Notes under the pieces: model-generated | Told to the model about the DNA's origin: nothing | The model's input: the letters and a program-made list of their open reading frames with translations, nothing else | Database searches by the model: none | Source of the DNA: Lewinellaceae bacterium | Lineage (GTDB): Bacteria > Bacteroidota > Bacteroidia > Chitinophagales > Saprospiraceae | Length of the DNA: 64,000 nt | Assembly (NCBI GenBank): GCA_020636215.1 | Contig: JACJYG010000005.1 | Span: 744,001-808,000 of the forward strand | Direction: 5' to 3' | Shown here: positions 7,958 through 16,162 of the stretch, in pieces | How the letters are laid out: the number at the start of each line of letters is the position of its first letter | How positions within the stretch are numbered: position 1 is the first letter of the stretch | Translations under genes and position numbers: made by a program

Positions 7958-9385
7958 ATGAAACGATTTTACACCCTCTACCTCACGCTCTTTCTTTTCG
8001 GAACCCTGCTCAACGCTCAGGATCTGGTGAGTGTTACCTACAAAGGCAGCCGCACCAAAGCTCAGATGGTGGCGGACTATGGCTTTTTTATGCAGTACGG
8101 CATAGATCGATACAAGTTCCAGTACACCACGCTTGATGTCCACGGCAATTTAGATACTGCTTCCGGCCTTTTCGTCCTGCCCAGGGTGGACGCCGCCAAC
8201 CTGCCGCTGCTGGTTTATCAGCATGGAACGGTCGGTTCAAAAGAAGAGGTGCCCTCCAACCTGTCTGGTGGCTACGAACTGGCCGAGGTTTACGGCGCGA
8301 TGGGGTACGCTACGGTCGCTCCCGACTACCTGGGCCTGGGCGATGCCCGGGGCTTCCATCCCTACCTGCACGCTGCCACAGAAGCTTCCGCGGCGATTGA
8401 TATGTTGTACGCCGCCCGGCAATACCTGGAAAATGATCCTGATTTTGAAGACAACGGCAAGCTCTTTATTATGGGCTATTCCCAGGGCGGGCACGCCTCG
8501 GCCGCATTGCATCGGGAGCTGGAAGCCAACTATGCCGCCGAGTGGCCCGTGACGGCCGCCGCCCACATGTCGGGGCCCTATCGATTGTCCGGTACTATTC
8601 AGGAGTTCGCCAATAATGAGGAACCCTATAGTACGCCGGGCTATGTGCCCAATATGATCCTGGGGCTGAACGAAGCCTACCAGCTCTTCACCGATCTTGC
8701 TCAAATATTCCGGGAGCCTTACCTCAGTCCTATTCGGGACTTCTATAACAATGATATCGACCTCTGGAATTTGAATCAGACGCTGATCGATCTTTTGACA
8801 ACGGAACAAGGAGCGGCCATCCCAAAGTATATGTTGCAGGATAGCGTCCGTATGGCTCTGGCGACGAACCCCAATCATCCGATCAACCTGGCCCTGGCGG
8901 ATAACGACGTCTATGATTGGGCGCCGCAGGCTCCAACCCGGCTTTATTATTGTACTGCTGATGAACAGGTTCCTTATACCAACAGCGTATTTGCCGATTC
9001 GGTGATGAACGCGAATGGCGCCCCTGATGTAATATCGATCGATGTGAATCCCACCGCCAGCCATACTGAATGCGTAGAGCCGGCTGTCACCAGCGCTATT
9101 TTCTTTTTCTTGCCGCTGCAAGGCCTGATGGTCAGCTCGGAGGAAGTGGCCGCCCTCAAGCCGGTCCAGGTTTACCCCAACCCTGCCAGCCACACAATTT
9201 GGGTGGAAGGCCTGCAGGCTGGTGACGTACTGCAACTGCTTTCACCAACCGGCCAGTTGCTTGAACGGCGGCGGAGCGGCGGCAATCTGGAAGAATGGCC
9301 CCTGCAGGGCTATACCCCCGGTGTTTACTGGATGCAGGTGCTCGGAAATAAAGGCGTTTCGGTGCAGAAGGTGGTGGTGGAGTGA
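7958..9385 (+). CDS. Secreted alpha/beta-hydrolase (lipase/esterase-like) with T9SS sorting domain
   Basis: 475 aa with a signal peptide (1-20, ending LLNAQ). The nucleophile elbow is GYSQGG with Ser175. An oxyanion-type segment LVYQHGTVG lies at about 86-94, and APDYLGLGD follows at about 121-129. The candidate catalytic acid and histidine lie in the segment around YCTADEQVPY and ASHTEC. This layout fits secretory lipases or prolyl-type serine esterases. Residues about 402-475 are a T9SS type A sorting domain (VQVYPNPASHTIWVEGL, ending GVSVQKVVVE), so the enzyme is exported and probably surface-attached. An octamer repeat array starts 5 bp after the stop. Confidence 0.85.
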   Translation: MKRFYTLYLTLFLFGTLLNAQDLVSVTYKGSRTKAQMVADYGFFMQYGIDRYKFQYTTLDVHGNLDTASGLFVLPRVDAANLPLLVYQHGTVGSKEEVPSNLSGGYELAEVYGAMGYATVAPDYLGLGDARGFHPYLHAATEASAAIDMLYAARQYLENDPDFEDNGKLFIMGYSQGGHASAALHRELEANYAAEWPVTAAAHMSGPYRLSGTIQEFANNEEPYSTPGYVPNMILGLNEAYQLFTDLAQIFREPYLSPIRDFYNNDIDLWNLNQTLIDLLTTEQGAAIPKYMLQDSVRMALATNPNHPINLALADNDVYDWAPQAPTRLYYCTADEQVPYTNSVFADSVMNANGAPDVISIDVNPTASHTECVEPAVTSAIFFFLPLQGLMVSSEEVAALKPVQVYPNPASHTIWVEGLQAGDVLQLLSPTGQLLERRRSGGNLEEWPLQGYTPGVYWMQVLGNKGVSVQKVVVE

Positions 9386-9389
9386 GGAG

Positions 9390-9541
9390 GAATGTGAGAA
9401 TGCGAGAATGCAGGAATGCGAGAATGCGAGAATGCAGGAATGTGAGAATGCAGGAATGCAGGAATGCGAGAATGTGAGAATGCAGGAATGCGAGAATGCA
9501 GGAATGCGAGAATGCAGGAATGCGAGAATGCGAGAATGTAG
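9390..9541. repeat. 8-bp tandem repeat array (GAATGCGA/GAATGCAG units)
   Basis: About 19 consecutive octamers alternate between GAATGCGA, GAATGCAG and GAATGTGA. The array begins directly after the stop codon of the T9SS hydrolase gene. The same unit, in inverted orientation, occurs at 12399-12460 on the other side of the OmpA-family gene. Reading frames inside the array are artefacts. Confidence 0.95.
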
Positions 9542-9624
9542 GGTATTATGAAAGATGGAGAGCGGGGGGGCAAGACAATCCTGCTTTCGACCGTTATCTA
9601 TTAAATTGTTCTAAACTATGAGAC

Positions 9625-9679
9625 TGTTCAAATAACTGTGTCAAATCCAGCGCCAGGATTAGGGAAGCCTTGATTTTAC
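9625..9679. repeat. Dispersed intergenic repeat, copy 1 (possible IS256-type end)
   Basis: TGTTCAAATAACTGTGTCAA at 9625 and AGGGAAGCCTTGATTTTAC at 9661 recur, with the same 36-bp spacing, at 14096 and 14132. The first block resembles the ends of IS256/mutator-type elements. No transposase is present here, so it is called a remnant or a non-autonomous repeat. Confidence 0.5.
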
Positions 9680-9759
9680 CCGGTTTCCTCAGCACTCAAA
9701 CTTTACCTGGCCCATAGGGACGGGACACGAACTCTTGAACACGCTCTTAACCATACCCA

Positions 9760-12321
9760 ATGCGCCTGTATCTTCTTGCACCGCTTTTCTGTATCTTCTT
9801 TTCGATTAACGCCCTGGCTCAAAACGCCCTTCAGCAGATTGAATCGGCTGATTACGAATCGGCTGAGGCTGGCTTGCGGGCTGCTTTGGAGCGGGCCCCG
9901 GAAGCGGCGGACGCCCACTTCGGCCTGGCTCGCTTGTATGGGGAGCCGGGCTATGCGCGCTACAACCCCGATACGGCCTATACCTTCCTTCGCAACGCGC
10001 AACGCTATTATCGCAAGTTGAGCAAAGGCCGGCAGAAAAAGCTGGACCAGCAGGAGATGGGCGCCGGGGCCATGCGCAGCCTCAAAAGTGAACTCCGGGA
10101 GAAAGGGCTCGAATTTGCACTGGAAAAGGGTAGGAGTGAGGCCCTGTTGCAGTATATGGAACATTACAAGCGGCTGAACCAGGAATCTGAGTCCCGGGCA
10201 ATGGCCGCATTTCTGGCGCTACGGCTTGAAGAATTGCAACAATTGGGGCGGTACGATTCTCTGAAAAATTTTGCGCTGGTGCGGGAATCGGATCTCCGGG
10301 AATATCAGCCGGAACTGATGCCGGCCCTGCAGGACGCCATCTTTGCCGCTTTTTTCAGCGAACGGGATAGCACCAGGCTGGAAGACCTTTTTGTTCTTTT
10401 GAAAGACTACCCGCCGGCTGCCCGTCGGCTGGACGCTCCCCTAAGCGCTGCCCTCTGGAAAAAGCCGCTCATCACCCGCGCCGAAGGATTTATGCGAGGC
10501 GCCGACCACCGTTACCTCCCCCGGACGATAGAAGCCGTTTACTATTATCACTTTATCACCGGAGAATGGAGCGACCTGGTAGGGTTTCAAAACCGCTACC
10601 CGGAGTATGTTGATTCTTTCAACCTGCCGCGGGCTTTTACCGTAGCCCGTTTGGCTCCCGACCTTAAAATAGGTTATACCGATGACCGGAAGGAGGCATA
10701 CGAACACTATATCGAATTGGCCGCTCCGGTTCAGAAGGCTTTTACAGCCCTCCAGCAGCTCATTGCCCGCGACCTGGAGGCGGAGCGATGGGAAGATGCC
10801 ATCGCTACAGTTGAGCGCTTTTCACCCTATTTTGGGGAAGAAGATCCACGTGTACTGGGCTTGAAGGAAATACTGCAGCGCCCTCTGGAAGGGCTTGAGC
10901 CGCTTAGCCTCGGGGAAGCGGTTAATACCTATTTGGGGGAATACTCGCCGGTCGTCTCCGCCGACGGGCAGCGGCTTCTGTTTTGCCGAAACCAGGGGAA
11001 CAACGAAGATATTTATATGGCGGAACGCCAGGAGCAAGGCTGGGGAGAAGCTATGGCAGTGGAAGCCCTCAATACCACGGAAAGCCATGAAGCACCGCTG
11101 GCCCTTTCCGCCGACGGCACCACGCTGCTGATGTATGATGGCGGTATCGTGAAGTTCACCAACAAAACCCGGGAAGGCTGGTCGGCGCCCCGGAATTTCT
11201 TTTCCGAGGCGAATACCCCTGACTGGCAAGGGACCACTGCTTTTGCCGCCAACCGCGAGGCCGTCATCCTCGCGGCCCGCACATTTGATGTAGTAGGCGC
11301 TCGCAACGACGACAACATCGACCTTTTCGTTTCCTTCCGGCAGCCCGATGGCAGTTGGGGCGCTCCTGTCAACCTGGGGCCCACCCTCAATACGCCCTTT
11401 GAGGACCGCTCTCCATTTCTGCACCCGGATATGCGGACCCTGTATTTCAGTTCCAGCGGCCATGGCGGCCTGGGAAAGCTCGATGTGTTTGTCACTACCC
11501 GAATCGGGGATGGCTGGCTGGACTGGACCCCACCCGTCAATCTGGGTAAGGAAATCAACGGGCCGGGCAATGATTGGGGGTACCGCATTACCACTGACGG
11601 CGCCACGGCCTATTTTTCCGGTGGGGTATTTGGTGGAAAAGAAGACCTTTTTCAGGTGGGGGTGCCCGAGAAACTGCGGCCGCAACCCGTTTCTACTATT
11701 TCAGGCCGGCTGGCCGGATTGAACGGGCGGCCCGTCGCTGCTACCATTGTCCTGGCTGACCTTAGTACAGGGGAAGAGGTAGGCATCGCTGAGCCCGACC
11801 CGGAGACCGGCGCGTATTTCATTACCCTGCCTTCCGGAAAACTATATAGCTACACTATTCGGGGGGAGGGGATGTATCCCACAAGCAACAACATCGACTT
11901 GCGGGAATCCACCACCGGAATTGCAGTAAAAGAGAATATCACGGTGCCCACTATTCGGGAAATTCAGGAAGGCGGTATTACGCTGTCATTGAAAAACCTC
12001 TTTTTCGATACGGACCAATACAATATTAGGCCGGAGTCCTATACCGAACTCAACCGTCTGGCTGCTCTGGTCAAAACTTATGGCCTGACGGTGGAGATCG
12101 CCGGCCATACGGATAATGTGGGTACGCCGGCTTACAACCTGGAGCTGTCCCAAAACCGGGCCAAGGCTGCCCGCAGCTACCTTCTGGCCCAGGGTTGCGC
12201 TCCGGAGCAGGTTACCGCCCGTGGCTACGGCCTGTCGCAACCCATCGCCGATAACGATAGCGAGGAAGGCCGGGCCCAAAACCGAAGAGTAGAGATCCGC
12301 TTCAGGGGGGTGAATGAGTAG
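9760..12321 (+). CDS. OmpA-family outer-membrane protein with TPR-like and PD40 repeats
   Basis: 853 aa with a signal peptide (1-20, ending NALAQ). The N-terminal third is helical and TPR-like (ADAHFGLARLYGEPGY). The middle (about 385-640) has several PD40/WD40-like repeats (YSPVVSADGQRLLFCRN, EAPLALSADGTTLLMYD, LHPDMRTLYFSSSG). A carboxypeptidase regulatory-like sandwich lies at about 650-725. The C-terminal OmpA domain (about 735-850) has the peptidoglycan-binding signature FDTDQYNIRPES, GHTDNVG and LSQNRAKAARSYL, with the NRRVEI end. Similar proteins accompany gliding and T9SS loci in Bacteroidota. It probably bridges the outer membrane and peptidoglycan. Octamer arrays of one family flank it on both sides. 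Confidence 0.88.
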   Translation: MRLYLLAPLFCIFFSINALAQNALQQIESADYESAEAGLRAALERAPEAADAHFGLARLYGEPGYARYNPDTAYTFLRNAQRYYRKLSKGRQKKLDQQEMGAGAMRSLKSELREKGLEFALEKGRSEALLQYMEHYKRLNQESESRAMAAFLALRLEELQQLGRYDSLKNFALVRESDLREYQPELMPALQDAIFAAFFSERDSTRLEDLFVLLKDYPPAARRLDAPLSAALWKKPLITRAEGFMRGADHRYLPRTIEAVYYYHFITGEWSDLVGFQNRYPEYVDSFNLPRAFTVARLAPDLKIGYTDDRKEAYEHYIELAAPVQKAFTALQQLIARDLEAERWEDAIATVERFSPYFGEEDPRVLGLKEILQRPLEGLEPLSLGEAVNTYLGEYSPVVSADGQRLLFCRNQGNNEDIYMAERQEQGWGEAMAVEALNTTESHEAPLALSADGTTLLMYDGGIVKFTNKTREGWSAPRNFFSEANTPDWQGTTAFAANREAVILAARTFDVVGARNDDNIDLFVSFRQPDGSWGAPVNLGPTLNTPFEDRSPFLHPDMRTLYFSSSGHGGLGKLDVFVTTRIGDGWLDWTPPVNLGKEINGPGNDWGYRITTDGATAYFSGGVFGGKEDLFQVGVPEKLRPQPVSTISGRLAGLNGRPVAATIVLADLSTGEEVGIAEPDPETGAYFITLPSGKLYSYTIRGEGMYPTSNNIDLRESTTGIAVKENITVPTIREIQEGGITLSLKNLFFDTDQYNIRPESYTELNRLAALVKTYGLTVEIAGHTDNVGTPAYNLELSQNRAKAARSYLLAQGCAPEQVTARGYGLSQPIADNDSEEGRAQNRRVEIRFRGVNE

Positions 12322-12398
12322 GCCGGCCCGTTGCAGGTTACAGGTCACACGTCGGTCCGTTTCAGGTTAATCCATAATGGGTAGCTTGTTGCCTTTAC

Positions 12399-12460
12399 GC
12401 ATTCTTGCATTCCCGCATTCTTGCATTCCCGCATTCCCGCATTCCCGCATTTACCCATTC
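12399..12460. repeat. 8-bp tandem repeat array, inverted relative to 9390-9541
   Basis: On the minus strand this reads as repeated GAATGCGG/GAATGCAA octamers, the same unit family as the array at 9390-9541. It starts at the stop codon of the SARP-type regulator gene (TAA at 12451-12453, minus strand) and fills most of the gap between the two convergent genes. Confidence 0.9.
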
Positions 12461-13710
12461 CCCTGTATCTCCTCCAGCAGCGCCTGTGTTTCCCGGGAGG
12501 GCCGGGCCCCCAGTTTTTCCTCCAGCGTTTTACAGCAGTGGTGATATTGGCGCAAAGCCATCCTACGGCCATGCATATGCACATAACAGTGCATCAACCG
12601 ACGGTGTGCACTCTCGATGCAGTCGTCGATCTCGATGATGCGTTTGCAGGCATTGATTGCTTCGGGATAAAGTTTTCGTTCCACCAGTAGTTCGCTCATG
12701 CGGTCGAGCATGGAAAGATGGATTTCCTTGAGTTTGCTGCGCACGGATTCCACCCAGATAATATCCCGGGAGATACATTCCATGAACTCTCCCTTATAGA
12801 GCAGGTTGGCGCGCCGGTAAGCGTTGAGCGCCTCGTCCAGCCGATTGGCGCGTTCCATGGCCTGAGCGTGCGTCCAAAGGCGGAGGAACTCCTGAACGTC
12901 GGTGAAAACAGGCTGGCTAAAGTCGAAATAATAGGCATTTTCCCGGAAGTTGACCTCTGGCGCATCGGCCACATTATCCTTCAGGTAACGGCGCAGGCTG
13001 CTGATGGCCACATTCAGGCAATTGCGGGCGGAATCCTCCGAACTATCCGGCCAGAAGCCATCGATGAGTTTGCGGCGCAGCATGCGCTCTGGATGGTGAT
13101 AAAGAATATACGCCAGCATGGCCCGGTTCACTTCGCTGTTGATCCAGGGTAAGGGATTGCCGTGAGCCTTTAGTTCACAACTCCCGAGAAGCCTTGCCTC
13201 CAGGACGGGCTGCACTGGTTCGGCCAATCCGGATGGCAATTCCAGGGGCAGGGATAATTCCGGTTCTTTGCGCTTTTTCTTCCTGTTTTTTAAGTTTAAT
13301 AATGTCTGTTTGAACCTTAGCCAAAAGCCAGTTCGCGGGGCTTCCCAGCGCTGGAGATAGGCCTTCAACTGAGCCAATCCATCGGGCCAGGAGAGGCAAT
13401 CCTCGACGCCACCTGGCCGCTGGGGCCAATGGCCGTATTCCGGAGAGGAAGAACAGATCAGTACGGGTGCTTTGGGTTGGAATTGGCGCAGACGAACCAG
13501 CCGGTGCAACACCTCCTGTCGGGGGCTGCCGTTCTGGTGAATGACCACTGCCAGGGGCTTGAACCAGGCAATCTCCTTTTCCAGCTTTTCAAAAACCACA
13601 ACCTGATAGGATGTGGAAAGGGATCGCCTGATCTCCTGTACAGTATCGCCATCTTTGCCAAGTAGGAGCACAATTTGGGGGGGTAACATGCTTTCTTGGT
13701 TTTTTGGCAT
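12451..13710 (-). CDS. SARP/BTAD-type transcriptional regulator with degenerate receiver-like domain
   Basis: 419 aa. Residues about 10-120 fold like a response-regulator receiver (IVLLLGKDGDTVQEIRRSL) but lack the usual phospho-acceptor aspartate pattern. A basic linker (KNRKKKRK) follows. Residues about 172-265 are an OmpR/SARP-type winged helix (NRAMLAYILYHHPERMLRRK, then SARNCLNVAISSLRRYL). Residues about 270-415 are the bacterial transcriptional activator domain with TPR-like helices (AYRRANLLYKGEFME, ending MALRQYHHCCKTLEEKLG). The protein presumably activates nearby genes. Family members bind heptamer direct repeats spaced 11 bp apart, and such an array lies at 15969-16040. A later start at 13689 is possible. 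Confidence 0.85.
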   Translation of the reverse strand: MPKNQESMLPPQIVLLLGKDGDTVQEIRRSLSTSYQVVVFEKLEKEIAWFKPLAVVIHQNGSPRQEVLHRLVRLRQFQPKAPVLICSSSPEYGHWPQRPGGVEDCLSWPDGLAQLKAYLQRWEAPRTGFWLRFKQTLLNLKNRKKKRKEPELSLPLELPSGLAEPVQPVLEARLLGSCELKAHGNPLPWINSEVNRAMLAYILYHHPERMLRRKLIDGFWPDSSEDSARNCLNVAISSLRRYLKDNVADAPEVNFRENAYYFDFSQPVFTDVQEFLRLWTHAQAMERANRLDEALNAYRRANLLYKGEFMECISRDIIWVESVRSKLKEIHLSMLDRMSELLVERKLYPEAINACKRIIEIDDCIESAHRRLMHCYVHMHGRRMALRQYHHCCKTLEEKLGARPSRETQALLEEIQGNG

Positions 13711-14265
13711 TACTCAATCATCTCCGTAACCTGATTTCCATCCGTTTTTCAAGAGATGTTATTATTCCCATAGAGCTTCCGGCCTGCTCTGTACAGGCAG
13801 ATTCAAAGGCGGAAACCAGACTTCGGAAAACAAACAGGGGAAATCTCGTTTTAATGAAAATCGTGAGCAGACAATTGACTTTTATCCTTACTGCAGCTAA
13901 ACTTCAGCGTTATCAATGTGTATTTAATGCCTGTCTACACTGCGTACGTTACCTAAAGAGAAAGATATTTTTTTAAATGCCCGCCTGGCCATAGGCTCAT
14001 TGTCATAGGTTTGAGCACAAGTTCTTGTAAAACAAAGCTTGTGGCAATACCTGGAAATAAGTAGAGAGTAGCGCGTTTGGGTGTTTGAGTGGGAGTCTTC
14101 AAAAAACTGTGTCAAAACCTCCGTCCCGATCAGGGAAGCCTTGGTTTTACTGGGGTTTTAGGGAACTCGAACACTCGAATACACGAACTCCTGAACACTC
14201 CCGTTTGAGTACACAAGACGTGCCCCAAACACCCACTCCTCAAACACCCGCTCCTTGTCCACTCC
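13711..14265. other. 555-bp gene-free stretch with dispersed repeat copy 2
   Basis: Lies upstream of the SARP-type gene and downstream of the DUF1508-like gene. It holds the second copy of the dispersed repeat (14096-14150) and a stretch of loosely repeated GAACACTC-like words at about 14165-14205. No coding frame with family resemblance is seen. The promoter of the regulator gene should be here but is not recognisable. Confidence 0.6.
14096..14150. repeat. Dispersed intergenic repeat, copy 2
   Basis: TCTTCAAAAAACTGTGTCAA and AGGGAAGCCTTGGTTTTAC, spaced exactly as in copy 1 (9625-9679). The conserved blocks differ by only a few bases while the spacer between them differs more. Confidence 0.5.
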
Positions 14266-15219
14266 TCAACCTGCAATAGCTTCCACAGCTGTATCCGCCA
14301 GAAGGTGAAATAATGGGCTGGTGAAGGAATGATTGAGGTCTGATCTTTCCAGGTGGACAGTTGCATGTAGCCGGTAAAGGCCACCCGGCAGGCCGCCGAG
14401 AAAAACATTGAGGCGTATTGGGCTGCCCTGGCCGCGTTGCCGGCCAATCAGCCTTTGTTCATGGCCTTCCAGCGATTTGGCGTAAACAAAAGCTTCATAG
14501 GTTTCCTGTTCGGTTATGTCAACCTCCAATTCGACTCCAAGTGGGCGGTTGGAAGAAAAGACGGTTTGAGTAGAGGTTGTTCCGTCTTCCAGAATGAGAA
14601 TCTTGTGCTCTGTTTTCCGGGTACCGGGTGCTTCAATTTCCTGGAGGCGCCTCGCCACGAAAGAGCGGACAAAATCCATATCCAGTCCGTGAAAAGCGGC
14701 GCTTTCCTGTGTGAGGGAATATTCGATGCGGCCACGGGCCGGCGCGCCCCTTTCCGCTTTGTAAAAATCGAGCCGGAAACTGTAACGAGGCGGTAGACCG
14801 GATGCCTCTGAAGGGGGCTGGGGCATTCGTGCTTTTACAGGCTCCGTTTCTACCGGTAGTTGCCTTTCGGCTGAGCTGATTTCTCCGGGTTTTAACGCCG
14901 CTAATGCCTGTGCGGCCTCTGCTTCGGCCTTAAAGGCAGGGCTGGTGGCGATTGGTTTACCCCCTTCGCTTTTGATTTCCAGGAACCATCCTTGTTCAGT
15001 TTCACTAATGGCGCCGGTGAATTTACCCTCCTTGAATCGTTGCAGCGCATTTTCTACATACCGCTCGGCCGAATAAGCCTTGCTAAGTAGTAGTAAACGG
15101 CCATTTCCATCGATGAAATAGGCAAAGTGTTTTTCCTGTTCCGGATCTGTATAAACGCCGAATGCCGGGCCGGCCGGGGCGCTTTGTTCAATAGCGGATA
15201 TGATTTTATTATCGGTCAT
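14266..15219 (-). CDS. Unknown protein with tandem DUF1508/YegP-like units
   Basis: 317 aa from the ATG at 15219 (MTDNKIIS); the longer frame to 15288 has no support. Residues about 20-62 and 68-109 resemble two DUF1508 (YegP) units: FAYFIDGNGRLLLLSKAYSAERYVENAL and GWFLEIKSEGGKPIATSPAFK. The middle is Pro/Glu rich. The C-terminal third (about 150-317) looks like a beta-sandwich ending LPGGLYRLHATVHLER, similar in pattern to the end of the next upstream gene product. No signal peptide is present, so it is cytosolic. It lies on the same strand as the SARP-type gene and may be its target. Function unknown. Confidence 0.6.
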   Translation of the reverse strand: MTDNKIISAIEQSAPAGPAFGVYTDPEQEKHFAYFIDGNGRLLLLSKAYSAERYVENALQRFKEGKFTGAISETEQGWFLEIKSEGGKPIATSPAFKAEAEAAQALAALKPGEISSAERQLPVETEPVKARMPQPPSEASGLPPRYSFRLDFYKAERGAPARGRIEYSLTQESAAFHGLDMDFVRSFVARRLQEIEAPGTRKTEHKILILEDGTTSTQTVFSSNRPLGVELEVDITEQETYEAFVYAKSLEGHEQRLIGRQRGQGSPIRLNVFLGGLPGGLYRLHATVHLERSDLNHSFTSPLFHLLADTAVEAIAG

Positions 15220-15389
15220 GATCTCATTTGTTTTTGGAGTGAAAAAATGGTATGAAAAAGGGGCCACCGATGGCAGCCCCTCTTTCAAATTCAGGTGTAT
15301 TCCGTTGGGTAAAAGCTTTTCCAGGAACGCGGAGGATCAAGTCTGTTTATCCTGGCCGTACCCTGGACGGCTTCCGGCGGAAAAAACCA

Positions 15390-15830
15390 TTAATCTTCAT
15401 AAACCTGAAGGACACCAATGTCTTCAAAGGCAGCGATCGGGGTGGGGCCGAGCGGGCCATGCAGCATCAGGGTAGCGATCACCTTGTAGGCGCCTTCCGG
15501 CAGCGAGTAGGCCGGGATCGTGACGACACCATTGTAGCTGGCGCTACCGGCGCGCTTGAAGGAAATGCTCACCGGGGCAGGGTTGCCTACTTCACCGGCG
15601 CCCATTTGCTCCAGATAAACGCGGGCTTCCCACTTGCAGCTGGAAGACAACATCTTACCCAGCCAACCGGCCTGGCTCCATACGAAATGGACGAATACGT
15701 TCTGGTCGCGCTGAACGATATTCACCGGAGAAGCGTCAGGAAGGTCGGCGGTGGAAGGGCCTTCGTGCAGGTGTACATTACCGGTAATGGCGAACAATGC
15801 CTTTGGAATTACATTTTCAACAGTTAACAT
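15390..15830 (-). CDS. Unknown 146-aa protein
   Basis: Start chosen at MLTVENVIPK (15830); an in-frame start at 15857 adds nine basic residues. There is no signal peptide or membrane segment. The sequence is beta-rich and ends IPAYSLPEGAYKVIATLMLHGPLGPTPIAAFEDIGVLQVYED, a pattern shared with the C-terminus of the neighbouring 317-aa protein (LPGGLYRLHATVHL), so a common sandwich fold is plausible. The 170-bp gap to that gene and shared direction suggest one transcription unit controlled from 15831-16162. I recognise no family. Confidence 0.55.
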   Translation of the reverse strand: MLTVENVIPKALFAITGNVHLHEGPSTADLPDASPVNIVQRDQNVFVHFVWSQAGWLGKMLSSSCKWEARVYLEQMGAGEVGNPAPVSISFKRAGSASYNGVVTIPAYSLPEGAYKVIATLMLHGPLGPTPIAAFEDIGVLQVYED

Positions 15831-15968
15831 GACAAATTTGGTTTTTGGCGCCTTCATCAGATGGGTCCTTGGGGTAGATCGTGAATCCGGACGCCGGGGT
15901 TGATTAATATAAATGGTTTGTTTTTAATTCGGTTGTTTCAAGAACCTGATGCAAAGAAACCCTTCCTC

Positions 15969-16040
15969 GCTTAATGCTGGCTAAATCCATACTAAAGGGG
16001 GGGTAAATGCGGCTTAATGTGCGCTTAATTGTGGCTTAAT
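15969..16040. promoter_or_regulatory. Phased heptamer array (GCTTAAT-like, 11-bp spacing)
   Basis: Heptamers begin at 15969 (GCTTAAT), 15980 (GCTAAAT), 15991 (ACTAAAG), 16002 (GGTAAAT), 16012, 16023 and 16034 (GCTTAAT each). Spacing is 11 bp except one 10-bp step, so all units face the same side of the helix. This is the layout of SARP-family operators. The array lies between divergent starts: the 146-aa gene (15830, minus) and the sulfatase (16163, plus). The SARP-type gene 2.3 kb away is the natural candidate binder. Confidence 0.6.
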
Positions 16041-16162
16041 TGACTCGGTTGCCATCATAAAAAGCGATTCTAAAAAGAAATAACAGGCGCAGAAAACAAG
16101 GCAAGGCAAAAAAGCTATATTTGAACAAGCTCTAAGTCTTGACCCTAACAAATAAAGTGAGC

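Noticed and set aside
8237..9235. Long minus-strand frame (332 codons) opposite the T9SS hydrolase
   Set aside because: The plus-strand gene has a signal peptide, catalytic motif and sorting domain. The minus frame has none and mirrors codon bias.
9390..9541. Tandem repeat array as a possible CRISPR
   Set aside because: Units are 8 bp and contiguous, with no spacers, no 25-40 bp repeats and no cas genes nearby. The same holds for 19871-20075 and 25444-25645.
9222..9573. Open frames inside the octamer array (repeated CENARMQ-like or HSRIPAF-like peptides)
   Set aside because: They only reflect the repeat unit and overlap the end of the hydrolase gene. No start context or family resemblance.
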